Positions 37,758 to 48,815 of a stretch of 64,000 nucleotides of DNA are shown here, piece after piece; the stretch's first letter is position 1; each line of letters begins with the position of its first letter. A model generated the notes under the pieces. The model saw only the letters and a list, made by a program, of their open reading frames with translations, was not told where the DNA came from and searched no databases. This DNA comes from an uncultured Paracoccaceae bacterium (GTDB lineage Bacteria > Pseudomonadota > Alphaproteobacteria > Rhodobacterales > Rhodobacteraceae). The position numbers were made by a program, and so were the translations under genes. The DNA lies in NCBI GenBank assembly GCA_905182165.1, contig CAJJAK010000001.1:62001-126000 (forward strand), given 5' to 3'.

Positions 37758-40436
37758 TTAATTTTTTGCTAAATTTCGCAAAACATAATGTAAGACACCA
37801 CCATGTTGAATATATTCAATTTCAACCTCTGTATCTATTTTTAATTTTAATAAAATATTTTTTTCCACTCCATCACTATATACTATCGTAGCAGGCACTT
37901 CTGAAAGTGGGGTTAAATCACCTTCTAAACCACTGATTGTGATATTCTCCATACCCGTCAAGTTTAATGAAGCTCTATTTTGACCATTAATAAATTCAAA
38001 TGGCATAACTCCCATACCTACTAAATTTGAGCGATGTATTCGCTCATAACTTTCTGCAATTACAGCTTTTACTCCCAATAACTTAGTTCCTTTAGCTGCC
38101 CAATCTCTCGATGAGCCAGCTCCATATTGCTCGCCAGCAATAACAACAAGTGGTGTATCGTTTTCTTTATAAGCCATTGCAGCATCATATATAGAAACCA
38201 CCTCACCATTTGGATTTTTCGTAAATCCACCCTCTAAATCATCTAACATTTCATTTTTAAAGTATCCAAGCAAAAGTTCCTCTCATCATCACTTCATGGT
38301 TTCCGCGACGTGATCCATAGCTATTAAATTCCCTTACAGGTACTTGATGCTCCATAAAATATTCACCTGTTGGACTATCTTTTTTAATATTTCCTGCTGG
38401 AGATATATGATCAGTAGTAACTGATTTACCTAAAATTGCTAAAATTTTAGCACTTATTACATCTTTAATAACGCCTGGTGAAGCACTCATTTTTTCGAAA
38501 TACGGGGGGTTTTGTACATAAGTAGATGATACCGGCCAATCATATGTCAAACTATCTGTCGTTTTAACAGATTGCCATTTATCATCACCCTCAAACACAT
38601 CTGCATATTTTTCAGTGAAAGCTTCGCGAGTAACTGTAGCTTCAACTAATTCATTAATTTCTTTGGCCGTTGGCCAAATGTCTTTCAAATACACATTATT
38701 CCCGTTTAGGTCTTGACCCAAAGTATCTGTAGTTAAATTTATATCCATTGTGCCCGCAATTGCATAAGCAACAACTAATGGAGGTGATGCTAAATAATTT
38801 GCCCGAACATCAGGTGAAATACGTCCTTCAAAATTCCTATTCCCAGATAAAACAGATATAGCAACAAGATCTCCTTCAGAAATTGCTTCACTTATTTCAG
38901 GCAATGGACCAGAATTTCCAATACAAGTTGTGCATCCATAACCAACTAAATTAAAACCAATAAATCCAGATCTTTCTGAAGATCTGCCGCTTCTAGATAA
39001 GCTGAAACAACCTGAGAGCCTGGTGCTAAAGATGTTTTTACCCAGGGTTTTCTTTTAAGCCCCAATGCTGCCGCTTTTCTCGCAACTAACCCAGCACCAA
39101 TCATCACATATGGGTTGGATGTGTTAGTACATGAAGTTATTGATGCAATAACAATTTTACCCGACTCCATATCGTATTCTTCACCTTCTACCTTAATTTT
39201 CTTATCCATTGGTCTTTTGAAATTCTCTTTCATTTCTTTAACAAACGCTGTTTGAGAGTTAGTTAAAGAAATGAAATCTTGAGGTCTTTTAGGTCCTGAA
39301 ATAGCTGAAACTATAGTGCTCATATCAAGTTTTAATGTGTCTGTATAAATTGGTCTATAATCATCGGATCGCCAGAGACCATTTTCTTTAGCATAAAGCT
39401 CAACTAGTTTTATTCTTCTTTCATCGCGACCAGTTTTTCTTAAATAGTTGAGTGTTTCATCATCTATTGGGAAAAACCCACAAGTAGCCCCATATTCAGG
39501 AGCCATATTAGCGATTGTCGCTCGATCAGCTTGTGGCAAGTTATCCAGACCTTCACCATAGAATTCTACAAATTTTCCTACCACTCCCTTTGAGCGGAGC
39601 ATTTCAACAACTTTTAGAACCAAATCGGTACCCGTAGTTCCGTCTTGCATTGCGCCCGTTAGCTTAAAACCAATTACTTCTGGAATTAGCATGGAAATGG
39701 GTTGCCCCAACATGGCTGCTTCCGCCTCGATACCACCAACTCCCCAACCTAAAACAGCTACACCATTGACCATAGTCGTATGACTATCGGTTCCAACTAA
39801 AGTATCTGGATATGCTACATCCACACCAAATTGATCTTTATCCACCCAAATGGTTTGAGACAAATACTCTAAATTTACTTGGTGGCATATACCAGTACCA
39901 GGAGGAACAACGCGAAAATTATTAAACGCGTTTTGGCCCCATTTTAAAAATGTATAACGCTCTATATTTCGCTCGTACTCTCGATCAACATTCATTTGGA
40001 AAGCTCGAGGAGTGCCAAATTCGTCGATCATCACAGAATGGTCAATCACTAAATCTACTGGATTCAGGGGGTTAATTTTTTTTGCATCACCACCCAAGGT
40101 AATTATAGCATCTCTCATTGCAGCTAAATCAACTACTGCCGGCACTCCAGTAAAATCTTGCAATAAAACCCTTGCTGGCCTGTAAGCTATTTCAGTATTT
40201 TTACCATTATTAATTCCCCAATCAGAAAAAGCCTTGATATCATTAATATGAACTGTTTTACCATCTTCAAATCTTAACATATTTTCTAAGACAACTTTTA
40301 AAACAGCTGGTAAATTTTTAAAATCTCCAAGTCCAGCGCTCTCAGCCGCATCAATAGAATAGTAGGCAACAGATAAATCACCAGATTTTAAAATTTTCCT
40401 AGTTTTGGCTGTATCCTTACCTACGGTTATCGACAT
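37758..40436 (-). CDS. acnA: Aconitate hydratase AcnA, frameshifted
   Basis: AcnA isomerises citrate to isocitrate in the TCA cycle. ATG 40434-40436 follows GGGGAG by 4 bases. The protein runs through [54 protein letters not shown] (split here by position), [19 protein letters not shown] and, across a frameshift near 38940, [17 protein letters not shown], giving the three cluster Cys residues. A second frameshift near 38265 precedes the swivel domain, which includes [17 protein letters not shown] and [16 protein letters not shown]. Restored length of about 893 residues is normal. It is divergent from ccmA across 207 bases. Confidence 0.95.
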
Positions 40437-40643
40437 ATGGCTCCCCTGTATTTGGCTTAAGTTCAAAAAGGCTATGCACTAAACTATTGAATGGATCAAG
40501 AGTAGCAACGTTAAATGTATACTCTAATCTCTAAACTTAATTTGATATTAATAATTTTAATTTTATTAAATAATATAATGATCTACATTACTATTACAGT
40601 TTTACTATTTTTTTTTATGACTTCTTCAGATAGAAGCAAATAT

Positions 40644-41267
40644 ATGTTATTATCTACTGAAAACCTGACTTGTGTTAGAAATAATCGAGAGATCCTATCA
40701 GATGTTTCGTTGACGTTAACTAATGGTCAAATTATCTCACTATATGGCCCAAATGGATCAGGAAAGACCACTCTCCTAAAAACTTTGGCTAACATATTAC
40801 CCCATACCAAGGGAGTAGTTTTAAACCTAGAAAGAGAAGCATGTTTTTTAGGTCATTTAAACTGTTTGAAAACAGATTTAACAGTTTTTGAAAACCTGTT
40901 ATTTTGGAATGGTATCTATCAGGGAAATAAAATTGAAATTGCTATCTCCCTTCTTAAACTAGAAGAAATCATTGATATAACAATTGCACAATTGAGTGCT
41001 GGGCAAAAAAGAAAAGTTGCTCTTGCAAGGCTCTTAATTAGTAAAACTAAGTTATGGTTGTTAGATGAACCCTATGAATCCCTTGATCAGCATAATATTG
41101 ATTTGTTTAACAGAATTATGAGAAACCACTTGGAAGAAAATGGTGGGATAATAATTGCAACACATTCACCAATAAAATTTGAAAATGCAAAACTCATTAA
41201 CATATCAAATTTCAAAGTTTTAAACAATTATGAGAATGATCCTTTTATCGAAAATTTCAAAAGATGA
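40644..41267 (+). CDS. ccmA: Heme exporter ATP-binding subunit CcmA
   Basis: The 207-residue ABC ATPase has Walker A LYGPNGSGKTTLLKTLA, a CcmA-typical FLGHLNCLKTDLTVFENLLFW, signature QLSAGQKRKVALARLL and Walker B LWLLDEPYESLD, and powers release of holo-CcmE from CcmCD. A longer frame upstream is a low-complexity hydrophobic stretch; I start at ATG 40644 because the family starts there. It overlaps ccmB by 4 bases and heads the operon ccmABCDG. Confidence 0.93.
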   Translation: MLLSTENLTCVRNNREILSDVSLTLTNGQIISLYGPNGSGKTTLLKTLANILPHTKGVVLNLEREACFLGHLNCLKTDLTVFENLLFWNGIYQGNKIEIAISLLKLEEIIDITIAQLSAGQKRKVALARLLISKTKLWLLDEPYESLDQHNIDLFNRIMRNHLEENGGIIIATHSPIKFENAKLINISNFKVLNNYENDPFIENFKR

Positions 41268-41916
41268 TCTCAATCCTTAAACGAGATATTTTATTATCAA
41301 TAAGATCTGGAACTGGATTCAGTTTAAGTTTGAGTTTTTTTCTTCTAATTATTATTTTTGTTCCCTTAGCCGTAGGGCCAGAAAGCACCAAGATAAAATC
41401 AATCGCTCCAGGAATTTTATGGCTAAGTGCTCTACTTGCTTGCTTATTATCACTTGATCGGATTTTTCAGTTAGATTTTGAAGACGGTTCTCTTGAGACT
41501 CTTTTAATAGCCCCAATACCACTCGAAGGAATTGTTTTTGCAAAGGCTGTAGCTCACTGGCTGACGACTGGACTAGCCATAACAATTATTGCACCTTTTA
41601 TTGGTTTTTTATACAATTTTGATAACATACTTTGGTATGGGTTTTTATCAGTCTATTAGTTGGAACTCCAAGTTTAAGTTTTATCGGCGCCTTTGGAGCA
41701 AGTTTAACAATCGGTTTAAAAGTATTGAATTTTCTAATATTTTTGATAATGCCATTTTTTATTCCCACATTAATATTTGGCTCACAGACTGTATGGCGAG
41801 CCGCTAGTGGGATGCAAATAACTAATTCCTTTTTATTCACGGCCGGTATTAGTGCATTTGTGGTTACATTGATGCCTTTTGCCGCTGCCACAGCTATAAA
41901 AATGGCTTTAAAATAG
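41264..41916 (+). CDS. ccmB: Heme exporter protein CcmB, one frameshift
   Basis: CcmB is the six-helix permease partner of CcmA. It begins MISILKRDILLSIRSG, with LDRIFQLDFEDGSLETLLIAPI typical of the family, and after a frameshift near 41640 continues SLLVGTPSLSFIGAFGASLTIGLK to FAAATAIKMALK. Its start overlaps the ccmA stop (ATGA). Restored length is about 217 residues, normal. Its gene lies 56 bases before ccmC in the same direction. Confidence 0.92.
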
Positions 41917-41972
41917 TGTTAATAACATATTTAATAAAGTCAGTATATAATCGTGATTGTGATTGAAATATT

Positions 41973-42701
41973 ATGTCAATTTGGAAATATTCTAACCCAG
42001 CTTTTTTCATGTCCTTTAGTCAGAGGATTCTTCCATTAATTTCAATAATTGCTTTTATTTTACTATCAGTTGGTCTTTACTGGGGATTTTTTTTAACACC
42101 AGATGATTACCAACAAGGCAGTTCAGTCAAAATTATATTTTTACATGTTCCAGCTGCCTTAATTGCGATAAACACCTGGTTTGTCATGTTGGTTAGCTCT
42201 CTTATATGGTTAGTGAGACGTCACCATATTAGTGCATTAATAGCAAAAGCAGCAGCCCCAATTGGCCTCATTATGACATTAATTGCCATAATAACAGGAA
42301 TGATCTGGGGCCAACAAATGTGGGGGACTTACTGGGCTTGGGATCCTCGCCTTACCTCGTTTCTCATATTGTTTTTATTTTACGTTGGGTATCAAACTTT
42401 ATGGGGTGCAATAGAAAACCCTGATGCTGCAGCTGACTTAACCTCAATCTTATGTCTAGTGGGTACAGTTTTTGCCATTCTAAGTCGTTACGCAGTAAAT
42501 TTTTGGAGCCAAGGCCTTCATCAAGGAGCTTCACTATCTTTAGACAAGGAAGAACATGTCCATAGTGCTTTTTCAAATCCACTTTACATATGTATTATAG
42601 GTTTCATATTTTTATTTTTTACATTAGTTATTGTAAGAACCCGTACAGAGATCATGAGACGTCAAATAAATGCACTTGAGAGAAGAAAAGGCAATAGTTG
42701 A
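41973..42701 (+). CDS. ccmC: Heme lyase/transporter CcmC
   Basis: CcmC delivers heme to the chaperone CcmE. The 242-residue protein has six helices, the tryptophan-rich WGQQMWGTYWAWDPRLTS motif and two conserved histidines (IFLHVPAAL and GLHQGASL). The gene is intact and its TGA overlaps the ATG of ccmD (ATGA). Confidence 0.95.
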   Translation: MSIWKYSNPAFFMSFSQRILPLISIIAFILLSVGLYWGFFLTPDDYQQGSSVKIIFLHVPAALIAINTWFVMLVSSLIWLVRRHHISALIAKAAAPIGLIMTLIAIITGMIWGQQMWGTYWAWDPRLTSFLILFLFYVGYQTLWGAIENPDAAADLTSILCLVGTVFAILSRYAVNFWSQGLHQGASLSLDKEEHVHSAFSNPLYICIIGFIFLFFTLVIVRTRTEIMRRQINALERRKGNS

Positions 42702-42849
42702 TGCTTGAACTTGGAAAATATGCAGCGCCAATATATTTGGCTTATGGGGCAACTTTTACATTATTATTTGGCATAATGTTCTAACAAGTACAATCTACCT
42801 CCGCGCAAAAATACTTAAAAAACTTAAAGAAAAATTAAATCGTGAGTAA
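42701..42849 (+). CDS. ccmD: Heme exporter protein CcmD, one frameshift
   Basis: A small membrane protein starts at ATG 42701-42703, overlapping the ccmC stop: MLELGKYAAPIYLAYGATFT, one helix ending FGIM, then a missing base near 42781 and a basic tail [21 protein letters not shown]. CcmD bridges CcmC and CcmE. Restored length of about 49 residues is standard. Its end overlaps the GTG start of ccmG by 8 bases. Confidence 0.85.
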
Positions 42850-43436
42850 AAAAATATTCTTCATTTCGTTTATTCCAGTGCTAATATTTTTAACAGTAGG
42901 CTCGTTACTTTTTTTTGGGTTGTCTAAAAATGATGCTCTACCTTTTGTAATTGGAGAAAGTGCTACAAAATTACCTGAAACTTTTCTGATTGGATATGAA
43001 CCAATTCCTAAAAATGCCATGGTAGAGCAAAAAATTAAAATAATTAATTTCTGGGCAAGTTGGTGTGCTCCCTGTAGAGCCGAACACCCTAATATCCAAA
43101 AACTGGCAGACATGGATATCAAAGTGTATGGGATAAACTTAAAAGATAATTCTTCATCAGCTATTAAATTTTTGACAAAATTAGGCAATCCTTATGATGG
43201 GATAGGAACAGATAAAAATGGAAAAACAGCAATAGACTGGGGCGTTTATGGTGTTCCTGAAACCTTTATATTAGATAAGCCTTTTTTATCGACATCCAGG
43301 CCCAATAACTAAGAAAGTTTTAAATAAAAAAATAATTCCTATAATTTTCCTTAAACTAGCCCACCCTACTGGTATTTCTAATTTAAGGTATGTTATCCCA
43401 AATTATGATAAAAGTTTTGAAAATTCGAAAACCTGA
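42842..43436 (+). CDS. ccmG: Thiol:disulfide oxidoreductase CcmG/DsbE, frameshifted
   Basis: CcmG keeps the apocytochrome CXXCH cysteines reduced. The GTG start gives an N-terminal anchor ([23 protein letters not shown]), a thioredoxin domain with [13 protein letters not shown] and the cis-Pro loop [13 protein letters not shown] frameshift near 43283 precedes [21 protein letters not shown], the usual C-terminus. The end is uncertain: the restored frame stops only at 43436, inside pyrC, whereas a normal CcmG would finish near 43350, so a second indel is likely. Last gene of the ccm operon; ccmE, ccmF and ccmH are elsewhere. Confidence 0.9.
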
Positions 43437-44398
43437 TGATTGGCACCTTCATTTAAGAGATGGGGACATGCTCAAACCAATTTTGAAAGAAACAGTTCGT
43501 GATTTCAAAAGGGCCATAATTATGCCAAACCTTGTTCCACCAATTCTGAATAGTAAAGATGCTTTAAATTACCGAGATAAAATTTTGTCTGCGCTACCCG
43601 TAGGGTCAAAATTTGAACCTTTAATGACAATTTATTTAACTGATAAAAGCAACCATAAAGATATAATTGAAGCTTATTTGTCAGGTTTAATTTCTGCAGT
43701 TAAGCTTTACCCTGCCGGGGCTACAACCAACTCTCAATCAGGTGTAACAAACTTCGGATTCCCCCATTATTAGAAAAAATAACAGAAGTTGGTGTTCCAA
43801 TATGTATACATGGCGAAACTTCTTCACCATCTGTAGATATCTTTGACAGAGAAGCATTCTTCATTGAAGAAATACTAGATCCAATCAGAAATAAGATACC
43901 AGGAATAAAAATTATCTTAGAACACATCACAACAAAAGAAGGGGTGGAATATATATTATCTGAGGGCAAGAACCTTGCGGCAACCATCACGACACATCAT
44001 TTGATAATTAATAGAAATGACCTTTTGGCCGGTGGGATCAAACCACATTATTATTGCTTGCCTATAGCAAAAAGAGAAAAACACCGCATTGCACTAAGAG
44101 CTGCTGCAACCTCGGGAGATAAACGCTTTTTTTTGGGAACAGACAGTGCACCACACGTAGACTCTTTAAAGGAGAGTAATTGTGGGTGTGCTGGTATTTT
44201 TTCAGCCACCAATACGATGTCATATTTAGCCCATTTGCAGTACAACTGAAGGATGCATTACATCAATTAGAAAAATTTGTGTCCATCAACGGAAAAAAAT
44301 TTTTATAATTTAAAAGTTAACCAAGCCATGTTGAAACACCTGACGGCCCCGTCACGGTTTTCGATCCGGGCTTTGATCTGAATTGGCGCGTTGAGTAA
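43405..44398 (+). CDS. pyrC: Dihydroorotase PyrC, frameshifted, with GC-rich 3' end
   Basis: PyrC is the class II dihydroorotase of pyrimidine synthesis. It starts [20 protein letters not shown] (zinc His pair), carries the carboxylated Lys in [14 protein letters not shown], then after a frameshift near 43765 [51 protein letters not shown] and GTDSAPH. Frameshifts near 44230 and 44310 precede the end [14 protein letters not shown] to DLNWRVE and TAA 44396-44398. From about 44330 codon use and base composition switch from AT-rich to GC-rich, so the last 20-25 codons belong to the pyrE-containing island. Restored length is about 331 residues. It probably forms an operon with pyrE. Confidence 0.92.
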
Positions 44399-45085
44399 CA
44401 CGCGCTTGCTACAAATCAAGACTGCCTAAACAAAGGACACGACATGATCCCGACAAGCTACCCAGACGCAAAAGAAATGGCCCGCCTGACCGCCCGCATG
44501 CTGCTTGAAATCAAAGCCGTGCACTTTAACACTGCAGAGCCATTCACGCTGGCTTCAGGCCTACCAAGCCCAACATATATCGATTGCCGCAAACTAATCA
44601 GCTATCCACGCATCCGTTCAACATTGATGGACTTCTTGACCGTCACAACAATGCGCAACGCGGGCTTCGAAGCCTTCGACAACATTGCAGGTGGTGAAAC
44701 CGCAGGTATTCCGTTCGCAGCTCTTGTTGCGGAACGTATGGCACTTCCAATGACCTATGTACGCAAAAAGCCAAAAGGCTATGGTCGCAATGCACGCATC
44801 GAAGGTCAAATGAACGAAGGCGAACGTGTTTTGCTGGTCGAAGACCTAACAACTGACGGTGGTTCAAAACTGTCATTTGTTGATGCGATTCGCGAAACTG
44901 GTGCAACTTGTGCCCACACTGCTGTGATTTTTTACTACGGTATTTTTCCTGAAACGGAAAAGACCTTGGGCGATCATGGAGTTGACCTACATTACCTTTG
45001 CACATGGTGGGATGTTCTGGCCGAAGCTAAGGACTCCGGTGCGTTTGATGCCGAAACGATCAAAGGCGTCGAAGAATGATCCAAT
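44330..45085. other. GC-rich island covering the pyrC tail and pyrE
   Basis: From about 44330 to 45085 the sequence is roughly half G+C by eye, against about a third on both sides, with GC-rich codons (CGC, CTG, GCC) replacing the AT-ending ones used in every other gene here. The left edge lies inside the 3' end of pyrC and the right edge just after the pyrE stop, near the palindrome CCAATTAATTGG (45081-45092). The island contains no frameshift, unlike its neighbours. Homologous replacement from a related, more GC-rich bacterium or a chimeric assembly are the two explanations. Confidence 0.85.
44444..45079 (+). CDS. pyrE: Orotate phosphoribosyltransferase PyrE
   Basis: PyrE adds orotate to PRPP to make OMP. 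The 211-residue protein has [53 protein letters not shown] (flexible catalytic loop) and the PRPP motif [13 protein letters not shown]. It is intact, uses GC-rich codons unlike the rest of the window, and follows pyrC by 45 bases. In other Rhodobacterales pyrE is commonly followed by dnaB; here the next gene is an opposite-strand ThDP enzyme, which adds to the impression of an insertion or misjoin. Confidence 0.95.
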   Translation: MIPTSYPDAKEMARLTARMLLEIKAVHFNTAEPFTLASGLPSPTYIDCRKLISYPRIRSTLMDFLTVTTMRNAGFEAFDNIAGGETAGIPFAALVAERMALPMTYVRKKPKGYGRNARIEGQMNEGERVLLVEDLTTDGGSKLSFVDAIRETGATCAHTAVIFYYGIFPETEKTLGDHGVDLHYLCTWWDVLAEAKDSGAFDAETIKGVEE

Positions 45086-45165
45086 TAATTGGGCAACAAC
45101 ACATCAATAAGGGCAGTTAGCCTGAATAGCCTTAATATTAACTTTTTATAAATGAAAATAATGGA

Positions 45166-46852
45166 TCAGGATCCCCTGTGTGTAAAGCTATCTCTACGAA
45201 AGCTATAAAGAGCAGTAGGATCAACCGAAACATCAATTACTGATGGCTGATTGCTCTTTAATGCAGCTTCAACTGCTTCGGGAATTTCGTTTAATTTGTC
45301 AACTTTAAAGCCTTTAGCACCATAGAGTTCAGCAACCTTATCAAAAGGAGGACTACTCACATCTGCTCCTATATAGCGCCCATTAAAAAAGTCTCTTTGA
45401 TAAGCCTTTTCTGCCCCCCAACATTTATTATTCATCACAATAGTTACAGTGTTTATTCCATTATCAACTGCTGTGGAAAGTTCTGATAAAGTCATTCCAA
45501 AACCGCCATCCCCCATTAAGCTAATAACTGGGCGTTCAGGTTGAGCCAACTTAACACCCAGACCACAGGCAAATGAGAAACCAACTAATCCAAAATCCAA
45601 AGGCGTAAATAGACTTTTAGGTTCAAAGAAATTCAAGGCATCCGTTGCCTGCAAACATAAAGTTCCCGCATCCATAGTAATGGATGAGTTTTTAGGCAAT
45701 ATTTTACGCAATGTTTTAAACAATCCCATTGGTTGAATAGGATTAGTAAGAGGAGCATCTAAATCTCGTTTTTTCAAAAAATTCCTACGCTCAGATTTAA
45801 ATTTAGATGTCCATTCATCTGCTACTGAACGATTAGTTAACAGTTTCAATGAATTCACTAACTGCAGAGCTATTGTAGGTGCGTCGCCCCAAATACCAAC
45901 TTCAATGGGGAAAAACCGACCAATAGCAGTTGGTTCAATTTCAATATGAATTATTTTAGCATTCTTATTAATATTATCGTAACTATAAAATGTGGAGTTA
46001 AACCCTAAACGAGTTCCCAGTGCGAGAATAACATCTGCCTCTTTAACCAATCGAGACGCAACAAGGATTTCCTCTTGGACCCATTTGACCTGCATTTAAT
46101 TTATGATTAAATGGGATTGCATCTCCATGACCAGGTGAGGTCACGATTGGGCAATTTAATATCTCAGCCAATGCTAATACTTGCTTATGACCAGCTGTAT
46201 TTTTTATTCCACCGCCAGCTATAATCACTGGTTTTTCGGCTTGGCTCATTAATGTGGCTGCCTGTTTGATTTTATTTGTGTCTCCCGCTGGAACCGAATT
46301 GTTTCGATAAGCGGGTGGATATAAACCTGCCTCGTAGTTACATTGCGCTGATAAAACATCTCGCGGTAAATTTAAATGCACCGGCCCCATCCTAGGTGCT
46401 AAAGCATTTCTAAAGGCTTCCCGCAACAACTCAGGAACTCTATCCGCTGACGGCGCTGTCCAAGTTTTTTTTGTAATAGGTTTGAAAATAGCATTTTGAT
46501 CTACCTCTTGGAAAGCATCACGGTACAAATGCGTCGAGGACAATGCACCAGCAATTGATACAACTGGTGAAAAAGCTGCCATCGCTTGAGATAAACCTGT
46601 TACTAAGTTAGTAGCCCCTGGTCCATTTTGACCAGCTAAAAATAAACCCGCCTGCCCAGAAGCGCGTGCATATCCATCAGCCATATGAACGCCCGTACGT
46701 TCATCATGAACCCCAATATAATTGATATCAGTTGAGTCATACAGTGCGTCAAATATTTCCATAGTGGCTGATCCAATCAACCCAAATGCATATTTAATAT
46801 TTTCCGCCTCTAAAGTTGCTACGGCCGCTTGGCCTCCTGACATTAATGTCAT
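45166..46852 (-). CDS. ThDP-dependent enzyme, acetolactate synthase/Xsc-like, one frameshift
   Basis: A three-domain ThDP enzyme of about 562 residues. N-terminal domain: YAFGLIGSATMEIFDALYD, catalytic Glu in VHDERTGVHMADGYARASG, LAGQNGPGATNLVTGL, VHLNLPRDVL. C-terminal domain: ThDP-Mg motif MGDGGFGMTLSELSTAV to VIVMNNKCWG-like TIVMNNKCWGAEK. A frameshift near 46065 in GQMGPRGNP precedes ASRLVKEADVILALGTRLGF. The QNGPG and 'FQEVDQ' features resemble sulfoacetaldehyde acetyltransferase (Xsc), but acetolactate synthase-like and other decarboxylases are also possible. No pta follows, as would be expected of an xsc operon. It is divergent from the HAD gene across 262 bases. Confidence 0.8.
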
Positions 46853-47038
46853 TAATTTTTCCTCACACGAAATTTCAATATTAGCATTACAAACATATCA
46901 AGATCCTCAAAAGTTTCAAATGAAGTTCCATTAATTAATTTTAAGTTACTCATTTAGAAATATTCCAAGGATAAATTGAAATTATAATTATATAATAATT
47001 TATACGATAAATTATAGATTTTTGTTGCCAATTTACTA

Positions 47039-47061
47039 TTTACTATATTTCATACAGTAAA
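47039..47061. promoter_or_regulatory. 23-base imperfect palindrome, operator candidate
   Basis: TTTACTATAT and ATACAGTAAA, separated by TTC, pair at nine of ten positions. The dyad is 53 bases before the HAD start in the divergent gap with the ThDP enzyme, a good place for a repressor dimer controlling one or both directions. A further TTTACTA copy overlaps its left side at 47032-47038. Confidence 0.45.
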
Positions 47062-47114
47062 CAATCAAACCACCATTCTTTCCTGCAAAAGATGGCCATA
47101 AAAAGGGATTTATT

Positions 47115-47799
47115 ATGACAATAACAACTTGTGTTTTTGATGCCTATGGCACACTTTTTGATGTGTCAGCCGCAGCTAGAGAATGCGCTATGGAACCAGG
47201 TCGCGATAACCTCAAAAAGTGTTGGCAAAAATTCTGATTGGCGGTTAAAGCAGCTTCAATATTCTTGGATACGGAGAATTACCAACACACACATCAATTT
47301 TTGGGAAGTAACTAAAAATGGTCTAGACTACGCTCTTGAAGCGAATAATCTAGCAAATGATAATGAATTAAGAGAACGATTATTATCACTTTATTGGTCA
47401 TTAAAAGCGTATCCTGAAGTTTCAAGTGTATTAAAAAACCTACAAAATGAAAAACTGGAAACTGTAATTCTGTCTAATGGCTCAGTAGGCATGCTCAAAG
47501 CAGCTGCTGAATCTGCTAAAATAGATAGTTTACTAAATGATATAATAAGTGTTGATCTTATAGAAATATTCAAACCTGATTTTAAAGTTTACGATTTGGT
47601 GCTTAAGCGGTTCAAACGTGATAAATCCGAAATATTATTTGTCTCTTCCAATGGATGGGATGCAGCAGCAGCAGCAGGTTTTGGTTTTCATGCTATTTGG
47701 GTTAACCGAAATAATGAACCAGTAGATAAATTACCTTGGAGCCCAGAGTACATATTAAGTGATCTATCCGAAATCCCCCAATTAACTAAAACCATATGA
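47115..47799 (+). CDS. HAD hydrolase, haloacid dehalogenase type II-like, one frameshift
   Basis: The start ATG 47115 gives CVFDAYGTLFDVSAAARE with the nucleophilic Asp. After a frameshift near 47230, DWRLKQLQYSWIRRITNTH is followed by VILSNGSVGML (motif II), FKPDFKVYDLVL (Lys, motif III) and ILFVSSNGWDAAAAAGFGF (motif IV with SSN and D). This set is that of L-2-haloacid dehalogenases, which hydrolyse 2-haloacids to hydroxyacids, although many such homologues act on other substrates. Restored length about 228 residues. The TGA overlaps the ATG of the dehydratase gene, so the two work together or at least are made together. Confidence 0.82.
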
Positions 47800-48771
47800 C
47801 AAACATTAAAGAAATCAAATCTGCCAATAAAAGATTAAAAGGGTTTGTGCGAGAAACACCAATATTAAACTCGCCTTTTTTAGATGAAATTGCTGGAAGA
47901 AAAGTTTTTGTTAAAGCAGAGTGTCTTCAACATACTGGGAGCTTCAAGTTTCGTGGGGGGATGGTCTGCCATTTCAGCAATTAAACACGATGAACGCAAT
48001 AATGGGGTTCTAGCGATCTCTTCAGGAAATCATGCACAAGGCGTAGCTTATGCTGCAAAAGCATTTGGTATAAAAGCAGTAATAATAATGCCTGAAGATG
48101 CTCCAACTTTAAAGATTGATAATACAAGAAAGATGGGTGCAGAAGTTATACTTTATGATCGATTACGTGAAGACAGAGAAGCAATAGGGTTAAAGGTTTC
48201 CAAAGAAAGAGGTCTTACGCAAATAAAACCTTATGATGAACCTTTAGTAATTGCAGGACAAGGTACATGTGGGTTAGAAATTGCTATTCAAAGTAAAATG
48301 CTTAATATTTCTGAAGCAGATGTAATAGTATGTTGTGGCGGTGGTGGTCTAACTTCCGGAATAGCCTTGGCACTGGAAAGCGAAGCTCCAAAACTTAAAG
48401 TTAGAACTGCAGAACCAGAAAAATTTAACGATGTAGCTTTATCATTGGAAAATGGAAAAATCACACGAAATAATTCTCTAACTGGCTCAATTTGTGATGC
48501 TATTTTAACTCCAGAACCTGGGAAGCTTACATTTCCAATTATGAATAGACTATGTGGGTCAGGCCTTACTGTTTCTGATGACGAGTGCCTCAATGCAATG
48601 TATTTAGCTTTTTTAAGATTGAAACTGGTACTTGAACCTGGTGGAGCGGCAGCATTGGCCGCCGCATTATTTCGCAGCGATCAAATAAAAGGTGATAGCG
48701 TCCTTGTCGTTGCTACAGGTGGCAATGTTGATACTAAGGTTTTCTCGCAAGCGATAAAAAACTATATGTAA
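47796..48771 (+). CDS. PLP-dependent threonine/serine dehydratase-like enzyme, one frameshift
   Basis: A fold type II PLP enzyme: HTGSFKFRGG contains the Schiff-base Lys, AISSGNHAQGVAYAA binds substrate carboxylate, CCGGGGLTSGIALAL holds the phosphate, and LEPGGAAALAAAL and VVATGGNVD end the fold. A sixth G at 47955-47960 shifts the frame after FRGG. Restored length about 324 residues fits the short catabolic threonine dehydratases, including hydroxyectoine dehydratase EutB and 3-hydroxyaspartate dehydratases. The start overlaps the HAD stop (ATGA). The substrate is not determinable from sequence alone. Confidence 0.83.
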
Positions 48772-48815
48772 CTATTTATTAATTTTATGACAGTTAACAG
48801 ATTATTGGAGTGCAA

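Noticed and set aside
40515..40643. N-terminal extension of CcmA with a hydrophobic stretch
   Set aside because: Low-complexity AT-rich translation; CcmA family proteins begin at the ATG at 40644.
45081..45092. CCAATTAATTGG palindrome as an attachment site of the pyrE island
   Set aside because: No matching copy at the left edge and no integrase or transposase; short AT palindromes are common here.
47955..47960. Programmed frameshifting at the G run in the dehydratase gene
   Set aside because: Frameshifts at similar runs are scattered across unrelated housekeeping genes, so base-calling error is the simpler cause.
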